Assembly (NCBI GenBank): GCA_030446545.1
Contig: JAUJNB010000007.1
Span: forward strand, 1-36,032
Direction: 5' to 3'
Length of the DNA: 36,032 nt
Source: Acidimicrobiales bacterium
GTDB lineage: Bacteria; Actinomycetota; Acidimicrobiia; Acidimicrobiales; CADCSY01
Shown here: one piece after another, positions 8,904 to 17,511 of the stretch
Layout: every line of letters starts with the position of its first letter
Numbering within the stretch: the first letter of the stretch is position 1
The notes under the pieces: generated by a model
Database searches by the model: none
What the model was told of the DNA's origin: nothing
Seen by the model: only the letters and a program-made list of their open reading frames with translations
Translations under genes and position numbers: made by a program

Positions 8904-9938
8904 ATGAGCGGAGCGCAGGACGAGGCCAGTACCAGATCCTTTCCCATGTTCGTGGGCTGTGGGCGGTCGGGCACGACGCTGGTCCGGGCCATCTTCGACT
9001 CCCACTCGCAGCTGGCTGTTGCCCACCACGCCCAGTTCATCGTCACCATGGGTCGTCGTCGCCGCCTCTACGAAGACGTCCACGGACTGCGTCGCGAGAG
9101 GTTCCTGGCCGACCTGTTCGCCAGCCATCGCTTTCCCTTGCTCCAGCTCTCGGAAGAGGAGGTGGGGCGAGCCTTCTCGACAGCCACACCGTCGTATCCG
9201 GACGCAGTACGGCGCGTGCTCCGCCTCTTCGCCGAGCACCAGGGCAAACCCCGCTACGCGGACAAGACGCCGGGTCACGTGCTGCGCATCGGCCTGCTCG
9301 CCGACCTGTTCCCCGAGGCGCGTTTCGTGCACGTCATCCGAGACGGTCGCAGCTCGTGGCTCGGATACCGCGAGCGAGGCTTCGGCCCCGAGCGGCTCAC
9401 CGACGCCGCCTTCAACTGGAAGAGCCGCGTGCTGCGCGGGCGCAAGGCGGGGTTGGCCCTCGGACCCTCCCGCTACCGCGAGGTGCGCTACGAGGACCTC
9501 GTAGAGCAACCGGAGAGCACTCTCGAACCGCTGTGCCAGTTCATCGGCCTCCAGTACGAAGACGGCATGCTGCGTTTCCACGAGCGGGCCGACACCGTCC
9601 TGGCCGGAATGGGGACATCAGGGCGCTCGGCGTTCGAGAACGTGGCCCGGCCACTGACCAAGGGCCTGCGCGACTGGCGCAATGAGCTCTCCCCGGAGGA
9701 GAAGGCCACGTTCGAGGCCATCGCCGGCGAGCTGCTGGGCGAGCTCGGCTACGAGCGCACCACCGGCGACTCCCGGGCGTCGCGGCCGGCCTTGACCCGG
9801 GGCTGGCTCGAGTGGCAGCAGCGCCGGGTGACGTTCCAGGTCACCCGGCTAGCCCGTCGTCTCGGGCCACGCCCGGCTGAAGCGCCAGACGCCGACTGGG
9901 GTCACTCCCAGCCGAAGTCACGACCGACCAAGGAGTAG
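8904..9938 (+). CDS. Sulfotransferase-family protein
   Basis: The 344-residue product has the P-loop FVGCGRSGTTLVRAIFDSH near residues 16-34 and the 3'-phosphate element FVHVIRDGRSSWLGYRERG near 137-155. It belongs to the longer Sulfotransfer_3-like group rather than the NodH-like group of its upstream neighbour. ATG 8904 is preferred; GTG 8901 is adjacent, and both lie just after the preceding TGA at 8897-8899. The last 37 bases overlap tail-to-tail with the next sulfotransferase gene on the other strand. Its C-terminal tail after about residue 300 is basic and not conserved-looking, as if read through into the neighbour. Confidence 0.87.
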   Translation: MSGAQDEASTRSFPMFVGCGRSGTTLVRAIFDSHSQLAVAHHAQFIVTMGRRRRLYEDVHGLRRERFLADLFASHRFPLLQLSEEEVGRAFSTATPSYPDAVRRVLRLFAEHQGKPRYADKTPGHVLRIGLLADLFPEARFVHVIRDGRSSWLGYRERGFGPERLTDAAFNWKSRVLRGRKAGLALGPSRYREVRYEDLVEQPESTLEPLCQFIGLQYEDGMLRFHERADTVLAGMGTSGRSAFENVARPLTKGLRDWRNELSPEEKATFEAIAGELLGELGYERTTGDSRASRPALTRGWLEWQQRRVTFQVTRLARRLGPRPAEAPDADWGHSQPKSRPTKE

Positions 9939-10792
9939 AGGCGGGCGTTGGACGGAGCGAAGACCTCGACCAGCTGTTGGCGCAGGGACGAGGACAAGGT
10001 CGACATTGCAGGGGGCCCGGCTCCGGAGTAGCTGTGATTGCGGAACTCCCTCGGGGACCACGAGGCGAGGCCCAGGAAACCGAGGATCCGGTTGTACTCG
10101 GTGCCCGGATCGGCGTAGAGGTCTTCGCTCCTCACCACCAGCAGTCTGTCCCCCGGGAAGACGGCCATCCAACGTTCCAACTGTTCGGCGTAGTGGCCTC
10201 GGGCCTGGTAGGAGAACCGCTCCCAGGGCCGACTGCGGTAGCCGGGTTCGCTCACCATGCGCTCCTCCTCGCCGGCCAAGCGCGTCGCCTCGAGCTCGAT
10301 CGCCTGCTCGAACGCCAGGGTCTCCCGTCCCGCCCTCACCTCGTGCTGATGATGGGAGAAGGCCCGGTCGACCGGGTTGCGAAGCAACACCACGAGCTTG
10401 ACGTGGGGGACCAGTCCGCCCGCCCGGGCTGGCGCCAACGGATGAAAGAGGTAGTTGGGTGAGGCTTCGAAGGCGACGACGCCGAGGCCGCGGCGACGTT
10501 CTTCGTAGGCCCGGCGCAGCCGTGAGGGAAAGTGAGCCCGGTACCAGGCTTCGCCGTGGAGCCAGCGGGACGAGAAGTACTCGGTCTCCTTGCGCAAGGA
10601 CGACAGGATGCAGGGGTGCTGTTCCAGGTACTTGTAGAGCGAGCTGGTCCCCGACCGCTGCGCGCCGATGACGAGGAAGTCAGGCAGGGGACGGCGAGCA
10701 TCGGTCCGGCGACGAGCTGCGACCCTCGCCTCCAGGACACGCTGCTGGTGGTGCCGGGACACCCGCCGCTTCCAGAGATCGGCCGGGTTCAA
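9902..10792 (-). CDS. PAPS-dependent sulfotransferase (NodH/heparan-type)
   Basis: With a TTG start at 10792 the protein has 296 residues. GGAGG at 10799-10803 stands six bases before that TTG, which decides it over a GTG at 10885 that would add an unlikely Gly/Pro-rich leader. The P-loop is FLVIGAQRSGTSSLYKYL, followed by ETEYFSSRW and the 3'-phosphate element KLVVLLRNPVDRAFSHHQH. The C-terminus ends L-V-G-R-D-F-G-W, a usual ending in this family, so the stop is authentic and the overlapping plus-strand gene is the one that runs over. It diverges from the gene at 10850 with only 57 bases between starts. Confidence 0.9.
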   Translation of the reverse strand: MNPADLWKRRVSRHHQQRVLEARVAARRRTDARRPLPDFLVIGAQRSGTSSLYKYLEQHPCILSSLRKETEYFSSRWLHGEAWYRAHFPSRLRRAYEERRRGLGVVAFEASPNYLFHPLAPARAGGLVPHVKLVVLLRNPVDRAFSHHQHEVRAGRETLAFEQAIELEATRLAGEEERMVSEPGYRSRPWERFSYQARGHYAEQLERWMAVFPGDRLLVVRSEDLYADPGTEYNRILGFLGLASWSPREFRNHSYSGAGPPAMSTLSSSLRQQLVEVFAPSNARLYSLVGRDFGWE

Positions 10793-10849
10793 GGTGCACC
10801 TCCGCTGCCCGCATTGCCCCCGGCGGCGCCAAGGGCTAGCAATCGGTGG

Positions 10850-11722
10850 ATGGGGCCCCCCACCACCCACCAACCCGACTGGCACTCACCTCCCGTTGAT
10901 CGTGTCCGCAACAACATCGACCTCCCTTGGGCCTTCCTCAGCTCGGCCTGCACCGGCCTCCGAGACCGGCACCGCTTCGACGACCTACGCACCTACTGCA
11001 TGTTCATCGGCTATCCCCGGTCGGGTCACAGTTTGCTGGGCTCCCTGCTCGATGCCCATCCCGAGGCGATGATCGCCCACGAGGCCGATGCCCTTCGCTA
11101 CGTCCAGGCCCGGTTCACCCGCCTACAGGTCTACTCGCTCCTCCTGCGCAACTCCCAGCGCTACCGGGAGCGACGGGAGATCATCTACGACTACACCGTT
11201 CCCCGACAGTGGCAGGGGCGAGCTCGCCGCATCGCGGTCATCGGTGACAAGAAGGGCGGAAGGTCCACGCGGCGGCTGTCAGAGTCGGCGGCCCTGCTCG
11301 ATCGGCTCCGCCGGGTGGTCGGCGTCCCCGTCAGGTTCGTCCACGTGATCCGCAACCCTTTCGACAACATCACCACGATCTCCCAGCGCAGTCCAGGCGG
11401 TGGTGGGCTCGACCCGGCCATCGCCGAGTACGTGCGACTCTGCACCACCGTGGAGCAGCTCAGGTCTCGCTTGGAGGCGGGTGCGCTGCTCGACGTGCGC
11501 CACGAAGCCCTGGTGGTGGATCCCCGGGGCGTGCTGACGCAGGTCTGCGGCTTCCTCGGCATCGAGCCGGAGGCTGGCTACCTGGAGGACTGCTCGAGCA
11601 TCCTGTTCGACACACCTCGCCAGACCCGCCATCTGGTGAAGTGGTCACCCGATCATGTGCAACAGGTCACCGAGGTCATCTCACGCATCAACTTTCTCCA
11701 CGGCTACTCCTTCGAGGGCTGA
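10850..11722 (+). CDS. Sulfotransferase-like protein, RSGH subfamily
   Basis: This 290-residue protein is one of three paralogues in the window with the same blocks. They are Y-C-M-F-I-G-Y-P-R-S-G-H-S-L-L-G, L-D-A-H-P-E, V-I-G-D-K-K-G-G-R-S, V-H-V-I-R-N-P-F-D-N-I, and an ending of the form F-L-x-G-Y-x-F. The R-S-G-H loop stands where classical sulfotransferases have R-S-G-T, and R-N-P-F-D matches the 3'-phosphate element. ATG 10850 gives an N-terminus of about 48 residues before the P-loop, close to its paralogue at 20112. Its 3' end overlaps the GT4 gene on the other strand by 35 bases. Sulfotransferase activity is inferred from motifs. Confidence 0.85.
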   Translation: MGPPTTHQPDWHSPPVDRVRNNIDLPWAFLSSACTGLRDRHRFDDLRTYCMFIGYPRSGHSLLGSLLDAHPEAMIAHEADALRYVQARFTRLQVYSLLLRNSQRYRERREIIYDYTVPRQWQGRARRIAVIGDKKGGRSTRRLSESAALLDRLRRVVGVPVRFVHVIRNPFDNITTISQRSPGGGGLDPAIAEYVRLCTTVEQLRSRLEAGALLDVRHEALVVDPRGVLTQVCGFLGIEPEAGYLEDCSSILFDTPRQTRHLVKWSPDHVQQVTEVISRINFLHGYSFEG

Positions 11723-12944
11723 CCTCCGACCGACAGGGCCCGTCGGCCTCGGGCAGGGCGAGGGCGTGGCGGTAGAACGCCAGCATCTCCTCGGCCACCC
11801 GCTCGATGGTGAAGCGCTCCTCGAAGCGCTGCCGGGCCCGACGGGACCGCTCGGCCGCCTGCTCGGGCCGGGCCGTGACGTCGAGGATCGCCGTGGCCAG
11901 CGCGCCCGGCTGGTTGGGCGCCACGAGCAGTCCATGGCGTCCGTCGGGCACCGCCTCACGCAGGGTCGGAAGGTCGCTGGTCACGATGGGCGCCTCCAGG
12001 GCCATGGCCTCGAGCAGCACGCCGCCCATGCCCTCCCAACGCGACGCCAGGACGAACACGTCGGCGGCACACAGGAGCTCGGCAACATCGTTGCGTAAGC
12101 CGAGGAAGGAAACGGCGCCGCCCAGCCCGAGACGAGCCACGGCCGCCTGCAAGGCGGCACTGTGGTTCCCAGGACGACCCGCCACCACCAACGCGGCATC
12201 CTCACGCGCTCGGCGCACGACCACCATCGCCTCCAGGAGCAGATCAAGCCCCTTTTGGTAGTCCTGGTGGGCCACGGCCAACACCAGGGGAACGCCGTCG
12301 GCCACACCGAGCGCAGCGCGGGCCGATGCCCGCCGTTGGTCGTTGCGACGGCCGAGTTGGTTGGCGTCTCGACCTCGGGGCACCACTTCGACACGCTCCC
12401 TCGGAATGCGCAGCCGGGGGGCCATGACGTCGGCCACCGTCGTGGTGACGGCGTGGAAACGAACGACCAGGCGCGCCGTGGCCAAGTCGAGGAGATGTCG
12501 AGCGGAGACCCCGATAGCGCTGGATCCCGGCGCCGCCCGCTGTTCGGGGCCGTAGCTGATGTTGACCAGGCTGGACACGGTGGGCACCCGGGCCACCCAA
12601 CCCGCCAGGCGACCGATGGCGTTGGCTTCGGTCAGGGTGGTGTGGATCAGGTCGGGCCGCTCAGCGCGAAGCAGCCGGAGGGTCCGCAGGAACCGTCCGG
12701 GGAAGCCACCCCTCCCGGACAGGGGGACCACCTCGAACCCGGCCTCCTCCAGCGCGTGGTGCAGGCCAGGACGCTCCTTGAGGTAGGCCACCTTCAGGCT
12801 CACGCCCAGCTTCGACAGCGAGGGGGCCATGGCCACCAACGACTGCTCGGCACCGGCGGGAGCCAGGACGCTGATGAGGTAGAGCACCTTCACCCTGATG
12901 CGAGGAACACCGGAGGTAGCGCCGGTGCCCTTCTCGGCGGCCAC
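11688..12944 (-). CDS. GT4-family glycosyltransferase
   Basis: This 418-residue GT-B enzyme has an acceptor domain with PAGAEQSLVAMAPSL near residue 30, typical of GT4 proteins. Its donor domain has VVPRGRD, YQKGLDLLLEAM and SRWEGMGGVLLEAMALEAP, whose glutamates eight residues apart are the EX7E motif. The GTG start at 12944 shares its first base with the TAG stop of the sulfotransferase-like gene upstream, a sign of coupled translation. The last 15 or so residues are Ser/Arg-rich and come from bases shared with the convergent gene at 10850-11722. Donor and acceptor are unknown. Confidence 0.9.
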   Translation of the reverse strand: MAAEKGTGATSGVPRIRVKVLYLISVLAPAGAEQSLVAMAPSLSKLGVSLKVAYLKERPGLHHALEEAGFEVVPLSGRGGFPGRFLRTLRLLRAERPDLIHTTLTEANAIGRLAGWVARVPTVSSLVNISYGPEQRAAPGSSAIGVSARHLLDLATARLVVRFHAVTTTVADVMAPRLRIPRERVEVVPRGRDANQLGRRNDQRRASARAALGVADGVPLVLAVAHQDYQKGLDLLLEAMVVVRRAREDAALVVAGRPGNHSAALQAAVARLGLGGAVSFLGLRNDVAELLCAADVFVLASRWEGMGGVLLEAMALEAPIVTSDLPTLREAVPDGRHGLLVAPNQPGALATAILDVTARPEQAAERSRRARQRFEERFTIERVAEEMLAFYRHALALPEADGPCRSEVSPRRSSRGES

Positions 12945-13876
12945 TAGGCACCAGCCGCCCGCTCCTCGAAGCGGTATCCCTCAAGGAAGGAGAACGCCGC
13001 CATCCGCCGTTCCACCATCCCGACCAGCTCGTCGGTCCAAGGCGCTTCGTGGCGGCTCTGGTGAGGTCGCTTGTAGATGATGCTGGCGCAGTCGCGCACG
13101 TAGTCGTCCCCAGCGGTGACTCCGACGAAGGAGCACAATCGAGGCAGCCAGGTGACGGGGTCGGCGATCATGTCCTCGTGCCTGAGATCGAGCCACTCCC
13201 CATCCCCGGCGGTGGCCTTCACCGCCGCCGTGACGTCGAGCAAGGCGAAATAGCGATCGGCGGCGGCGGGAAGCTCGATGTGGAAACGGACGGCCATGGT
13301 GGAGATGTTGTCGAACGGGTTGCGAACGACGTGCACGATGCGCACAGGAACGTCCACCACGCTCCGAAGGCGCTCTAACAACTCAGGGCGCTGGTCGAGC
13401 AACTCGGTGGATGACGCACCCCGCTTGTCGCCGATGACACGGAGGCGCGTGTAACAGCCCTGCCACTGTCCAGGAACCGCGTAGTTGAACCGGCCCTTGT
13501 TGGAAATGCGTCCTCGCCGCCCATAGCGACGGTCGGTTCTAAGGATCATCCCGAAGAGCTGGATACGCCGAAAGCCAGCGGCGAGGTAGCGCAGCGCGTG
13601 CAGCTGGTGGGCAATCACCACTTCAGGATGGGCGTTGAGCAGGGAGCCGACGAGACTGTGGCCGCTGCGGGAGGCGCCGACGAACATGGCGAAGGTCTCC
13701 ACGTCAGCGAAGGAGCGACGCGAGCGGATCCCGGTCACCAGCGAGAGGGGATGGTCTCGCACGAGCTCAGCGGGCGCCAAGGAGCGTTCCACCGCCATGA
13801 TGCCTCGCGTGAACTGGCGCCACTGCCTCGGGAAGCGCTGCTTGAGGATCTCGGTGACGTCAGAGACAACCGGCAC
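12944..13876 (-). CDS. Sulfotransferase-like protein, RSGH subfamily
   Basis: The second of three paralogues, with A-M-F-V-G-A-S-R-S-G-H-S-L-V-G, N-A-H-P-E, V-I-G-D-K-R-G-A-S-S, V-H-V-V-R-N-P-F-D-N-I and a C-terminus around F-S-F-L-E-G-Y-R-F-E. The middle element reads G-D-K-R-G-A where the others read G-D-K-K-G-G. GTG 13876 gives 310 residues, but the base just upstream is the intron boundary and no ribosome binding site is seen. ATG 13798 is a fallback, although GC-rich third positions before it favour coding. The start region may have been altered by the intron insertion. Before that insertion this gene would have followed the formyltransferase gene within about 20 bases. Confidence 0.83.
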   Translation of the reverse strand: MPVVSDVTEILKQRFPRQWRQFTRGIMAVERSLAPAELVRDHPLSLVTGIRSRRSFADVETFAMFVGASRSGHSLVGSLLNAHPEVVIAHQLHALRYLAAGFRRIQLFGMILRTDRRYGRRGRISNKGRFNYAVPGQWQGCYTRLRVIGDKRGASSTELLDQRPELLERLRSVVDVPVRIVHVVRNPFDNISTMAVRFHIELPAAADRYFALLDVTAAVKATAGDGEWLDLRHEDMIADPVTWLPRLCSFVGVTAGDDYVRDCASIIYKRPHQSRHEAPWTDELVGMVERRMAAFSFLEGYRFEERAAGA

Positions 13877-13881
13877 AGGTG

Positions 13882-13920
13882 ATCAGGGGCGCAGAGTCCG
13901 CTCCGCGGCTCTGTTTCCCC
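13882..13920 (-). ncRNA. Group II intron domain VI-like hairpin
   Basis: On the minus strand CAGAG-CCGC-GGA-GCGG-A-CUCUG forms a stem with one unpaired A on the 3' side, closed outside by GGGG/CCCC. A bulged A at this place is the expected lariat branch point. It lies directly 3' of the domain V-like hairpin. The outer pairing is drawn by eye. Confidence 0.55.
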
Positions 13921-13931
13921 ATCCCCCTTTC

Positions 13932-13964
13932 GTTCCGCACGTGCGATTTTCCCGCATACGGCTT
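13932..13964 (-). ncRNA. Group II intron domain V-like hairpin with damaged base
   Basis: The minus strand reads AAGCCGUAUGCGG, a GAAAA-type loop, then CGCACGUGCGGAAC. This is close to the known domain V pattern GAGCCGUAUGCG...CGCACGUACGGUUC. The AGC of the catalytic triad is present. The 3' strand ends GGAAC where GGUUC is expected, so the lower stem no longer pairs. That should weaken or abolish ribozyme activity. Confidence 0.75.
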
Positions 13965-13990
13965 ACCGATGGTCTTGTGGACATGGTTAC

Positions 13991-15190
13991 TCAGCCTTTG
14001 GTAGCGGATGTGCCCATGAGCTTCAACAGGCCCTGGTCGTGGAACCGGATGCGGCTCCAGAGGCACCTGACCAGCCCGCAGCCACGCTTCTTGATGAGCA
14101 AGCGCTTCAGCCCCCACGCCACGTAACGGTCGATCGAGACGAGCCTATCTGTCGCGTTACCGGTGCGGAAGTAGTTCCCCCATCCCGAAGGAATGGGTTC
14201 AGGCGCTCGATGAGCACCTCCAGTTCCACACCGACCCATCTTCGATCGGTGAGCTCCTTGATCCTCTGGCGTGCCCTCTTCATCGACCGCTGCGACGGCC
14301 AGCGATGCAGGTAGTAGCGGATGATGCGCCGCTTCTCCCACGACTTGCCCGACATGCGGGCGTGAAGATGGCAACCGCAGAAGTCGAATCTTTCTCTGCC
14401 TTCCCGGAGGTGGACCACGCGGGTCTTTTCCGGGCGCAGTTCCAAGCTGAGGCCTCCCAGTATGGCGGGCGCCCGCTTCTGGGCCTCCTCGGCCTGTCTC
14501 CTGGTCTTACAACGCAGGACATGGGCGTCGGCATACCTCAACAAATCTCCAGTGCCATGCTCGGACCAGGCCCGATCGAAGGCGTGCAGGCAGATGTTGG
14601 CCAGCAGCGGGGAGTTGCCCCGCCTTGGGCACCCCTGGACCGTCTCGGAGCGCACACCCTCGACCAACTCGCCCGCCTGCAGCCAGTGGGGTAACAACTT
14701 GAGCACCCGCCGGGCCGAGACACGCTGGGCGACCAGCGAGCAGAAGCTTGTAGTGGTCGATCTCACCGAAGAAGTTCCTGATGTCGGCCTGAAGACGAAG
14801 ACCCGTCATTTCGGGAACGCCACCCGGATGGCCTCCAAAGCATCGGTGGCCGAGCGATTGGGCCGAGAGCCGAACCTCCAGGGCAACAAGTCGCCTCGAA
14901 CAGTGGCTCGAGGATGAGCATGGTTGCCTGTTGGCACACTCCTTCGCGAGCGACGGGGACGCCCAGAGGCCGCTTGGTGCCATCGGGCTTGCGGATCACC
15001 ACCCGCTAATTGTCAGCACGGAGGTCTGCGGCCAGCTCAGCGAGCAACCGCTGAACCCCGTAGTCCTCCACCTCCTCCAGGGTCAGTCGATCGACCCCGG
15101 CCGCGATCTGCTCGGACGCGCTCCCACGCCACGTCAGGTCCGGGGGATGCGGTCGAACGGGGCGTGGAAGCGTCGACCCGGGCACTGCGG
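13991..15190 (-). pseudogene. Group II intron reverse transcriptase/maturase, fragmented
   Basis: Pieces in all three frames line up in order with a maturase of roughly 420 residues: RRFHAPFDRIPR, AWERVRADRG, AGVDRLTLEEVEDYGVQRLL, an in-frame TAG at 15008-15006, [106 protein letters not shown] and WGNYFRTGNATDRL. I count at least five frame changes plus a stop. The catalytic YADD is YADA at 14535-14524, and the usual G-T-P-Q-G-G box reads G-C-P-R-R-G. The protein cannot act as a reverse transcriptase. Some frame changes could be sequence errors, but the substituted catalytic residue cannot be explained by a one-base indel. Confidence 0.88.
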
Positions 15191-15446
15191 TAGCACATAG
15201 CCGGTCCTGGAGTTTCGCACGTTGGCCGCAGGCTCTCGACTGTGGAGGTGGTTGGGCCGGGCGGTCCCGAGCATGCCCTCGCGCTGACCTCCGTTGCTGA
15301 GGTGACCGAGGCTCTTGACGCCCCGCTCAGCCCGACGCCTCTCGGCGACCGACCGGGGCCTGCTACGGGGCTCTCCACCGATTACCCGGGCGGGACTCGC
15401 ACCCGCTGGTCTGGTCCAGCCTTCAGGACGCACGATCTGCGCCATG

Positions 15447-16268
15447 CTAGGCGTCGAGGTCAGCTGCAGGTTCTTCGTCGATCTTCACCTGCACACGGTA
15501 CCGCCGCCCGTCGACCTCGAAGTAGCAGGCCTCGTCGGGCCGGTTGGTGGTCAGGGCACGAAGTTGACGCAACACCTCCCCGACCTCGCGCCGAGCGGTT
15601 AGATCGAGCCGCTGGACCGCAGGTTGCAACAGATCTCGGCGCGCGTGCGTGGTCGCTTCGTCGTCGAGCTGGGGGCGCCGCTCGTAGCTGCGACCGGCCA
15701 AGGCCGGCCAGGCCTCTCTGAACACTTCGAGCTCCGCAGCGAGAAGCCGCGGGTAGAGCTCATCGGCAGTGTCACCCGGACCGATCTCCACTGCTCGCTG
15801 GTGGATGATGTCCCCGCTGTCCACGCCGTCGTCCATGAAGTGCAGAGTGGCGCCGAGCGGGGTGTCGTCGAGGATCGCCCACGTCGCCGTGTGCCACCCC
15901 CGGTTGTGAGGCAGTAGCGCCGGATGAAGGTTCACGCATCCCTGGCTCGGGATCGCCAGAACTTCCGGGGGCAACAGGTACGGGAAGTGCACCGACACCA
16001 AGAAGTCGAGCTCGAGCGATCGTAGCGCCGCCAGGGCGGGAGGTTGGCGGAACTCCGTTCCTGGCCAGATGCGGTCCGGGGCGAGGTCCGGGCAGCGCGC
16101 GGTCAACTGCTCGGCGTGAGACGCCGAGCGTGGGGAGGAGATCAGCAACGCCTCCGGCCGCACCCCGAGGTGCAGCAGGTGGTCGAGCACGTCCACGGCC
16201 AATTGACGGTCTCCTGCGAAGGCGATCCTCGGCCCGACGGTCGTCCCGGTGGAGCCCACCTCGCTCAC
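15447..16268 (-). CDS. Formyltransferase-like protein, probably sugar N-formyltransferase
   Basis: This 273-residue protein has the formyl-THF-dependent transferase fold. Asn 113 and His 115 in CVNLHPALLPHNRGWHT and Asp 150 in FMDDGVDSGDII form the catalytic Asn-His-Asp set of Fmt, ArnA and the VioF/QdtF sugar formyltransferases. It is shorter than Fmt (about 310) and sits among glycan genes beside an aminotransferase pathway, so an amino-sugar nucleotide is the likely acceptor rather than Met-tRNA. GTG 16268 is chosen because it overlaps the stop of the beta-helix gene as GTGA; a longer frame to 16310 would overlap that gene by 46 bases. A decayed intron begins 13 bases after its stop. Confidence 0.85.
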   Translation of the reverse strand: MSEVGSTGTTVGPRIAFAGDRQLAVDVLDHLLHLGVRPEALLISSPRSASHAEQLTARCPDLAPDRIWPGTEFRQPPALAALRSLELDFLVSVHFPYLLPPEVLAIPSQGCVNLHPALLPHNRGWHTATWAILDDTPLGATLHFMDDGVDSGDIIHQRAVEIGPGDTADELYPRLLAAELEVFREAWPALAGRSYERRPQLDDEATTHARRDLLQPAVQRLDLTARREVGEVLRQLRALTTNRPDEACYFEVDGRRYRVQVKIDEEPAADLDA

Positions 16269-17293
16269 GAACCACCACTGTCGGCGGACTTGGCCACGGC
16301 GGCGGCCCAAGGTGGAACCTCCGGCTCACCTGTGAGGTTGTCTTCGTTTCCGCTGACCACCACGTTGAGCTGGTCGGTGAACTCCTCCTGGCCACCACAG
16401 GCGGTGTCAACCTCGAGTGGGCCTTGGTAGATCCGGTTGTCGGTCAGCGCGATCGGGCCTTCGTTCAGCGGCCTACCCGTCTCCCGGTCGGCACAGCCCA
16501 CATTGAGCGTTGCGTTGTCCGGACGGACGATGTCGTTGTCGGCAATCACGACATCGATTGCGCCGCCTCCCTCGGCCTCGAAGTCGAACACCGTGCGGCC
16601 CGCGTCGATGAGAATGTTCCCACGCACCTCGAGGCCGGCCACCCCGGAGGGTGCAATGCCCTGGCGGCCCGAGTTCCGGAAGTAATTGTCCTGAATCACC
16701 ACGTCGGCCGATCGGTCGCCGTCACCCTTCTGGCTGATGTAGACGAAGTCGCCCCAGACGTTCACGATGTTCAGCCGCTCGATGGTCATGCCGTCGACGT
16801 TCTCCACCGCCACCCCATGTTGGCGTTCCATGGCGCTGAGCCCGGGTCCCTCGCATGGGGGGCTGCCGCATCTCGAGCCCAGGATGGTGAAATCCCGAAG
16901 GGTGAGATCCTTCCCGTCTCGGATGCGTATGTGCCGACGTTCCCGTTCACCGGGCACCCGAGAGCCGTCGAGGGTCGCCCCGTTGCCTTCGATGGTGAGG
17001 CCCTGGCGGTCGTTCAGCAACAACGAGCCGTCGAGGCGGTAGCAACCGTCGCGCACCAGCGCCACGGTTCCTCCGTCGGGTGTCTGCGCCACCAGGCGGT
17101 TGAGTGACTCCGTGACGTCTTGCGAGCAGTCGGTGGTCATGCGGATCTCGGCAGCCGGTCGCGGATCCGGCAGGCTCCCGGGCGTCCGCTCAGACGTCAT
17201 CAGCGACCTGACCACAACGACCACTACCACCACGGACACCACCACACCGGCCAAGATGAGGAATCGACGCCCCGCTCCCTGCAGACTGTTCAC
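16265..17293 (-). CDS. Membrane-anchored right-handed beta-helix protein
   Basis: The 342-residue product has an N-terminal hydrophobic segment at about 11-28 (a long run of valines), which would act as a signal anchor and place the rest outside the membrane. From about residue 85 on, short repeats of the form L-T-I-E-G-N-G, L-T-L-R-D-F-T-I, M-T-I-E-R-L-N-I, V-V-I-Q-D-N-Y-F, L-E-V-R-G-N-I-L-I and V-V-I-A-D-N-D-I mark a parallel beta-helix (PbH1 repeats). Known relatives include polysaccharide lyases, C5-epimerases and glycan-binding proteins. The GTG start at 17293 has GGAGG seven bases upstream. Its GTGA overlap with the formyltransferase makes them one operon. Lyase, epimerase or purely structural roles cannot be told apart here. 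Confidence 0.87.
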   Translation of the reverse strand: MNSLQGAGRRFLILAGVVVSVVVVVVVVRSLMTSERTPGSLPDPRPAAEIRMTTDCSQDVTESLNRLVAQTPDGGTVALVRDGCYRLDGSLLLNDRQGLTIEGNGATLDGSRVPGERERRHIRIRDGKDLTLRDFTILGSRCGSPPCEGPGLSAMERQHGVAVENVDGMTIERLNIVNVWGDFVYISQKGDGDRSADVVIQDNYFRNSGRQGIAPSGVAGLEVRGNILIDAGRTVFDFEAEGGGAIDVVIADNDIVRPDNATLNVGCADRETGRPLNEGPIALTDNRIYQGPLEVDTACGGQEEFTDQLNVVVSGNEDNLTGEPEVPPWAAAVAKSADSGGS

Positions 17294-17511
17294 CGCGAAA
17301 CCTCCATCCGTTGTGTGCGCCGAGGTGATCGGTAGGGCGCCAGCGCACCCGACGAGCGCGAGAGCACGTTTGGCCGCCAGAAGGGAACGTCAATGTCAGG
17401 AGCAGCCGCAGGACCCGCACGATCGACCGCTGTTCGCCACCCTAGCGACCTCGGCGCGCTCACGAAGCGCAGGGCGGAGAGATCGCGGCGCTCCGTCGGC
17501 GTCGGGGCGCG

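Larger units (their letters stand above)
13882..15433 (-). mobile_element. Degenerate group II intron
   Basis: On the minus strand the element opens with GTGCGTC at 15433-15427, matching the group II 5' consensus GUGYG. A domain I-like stretch G-C-G-G-G-T-G-C-G-A-G-T-C-C-C-G-C follows at about 15408-15390. A domain V-like hairpin and a domain VI-like hairpin with a bulged A stand at the other end, and between them lies a broken maturase. At about 1.55 kb it is shorter than usual for an intron with a full maturase, so parts are lost. It sits 13 bases after the formyltransferase stop and abuts the start of the sulfotransferase-like gene, interrupting an operon. Whether it still splices in trans is unknown; nothing suggests that it can move by itself. 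The 3' boundary is uncertain by a few bases. Confidence 0.85.

Noticed and set aside
13882..15433. Diversity-generating retroelement or retron
   Set aside because: The reverse transcriptase pieces carry maturase motifs and domain V/VI hairpins lie downstream. No template repeat, variable repeat or msr/msd structure is visible.
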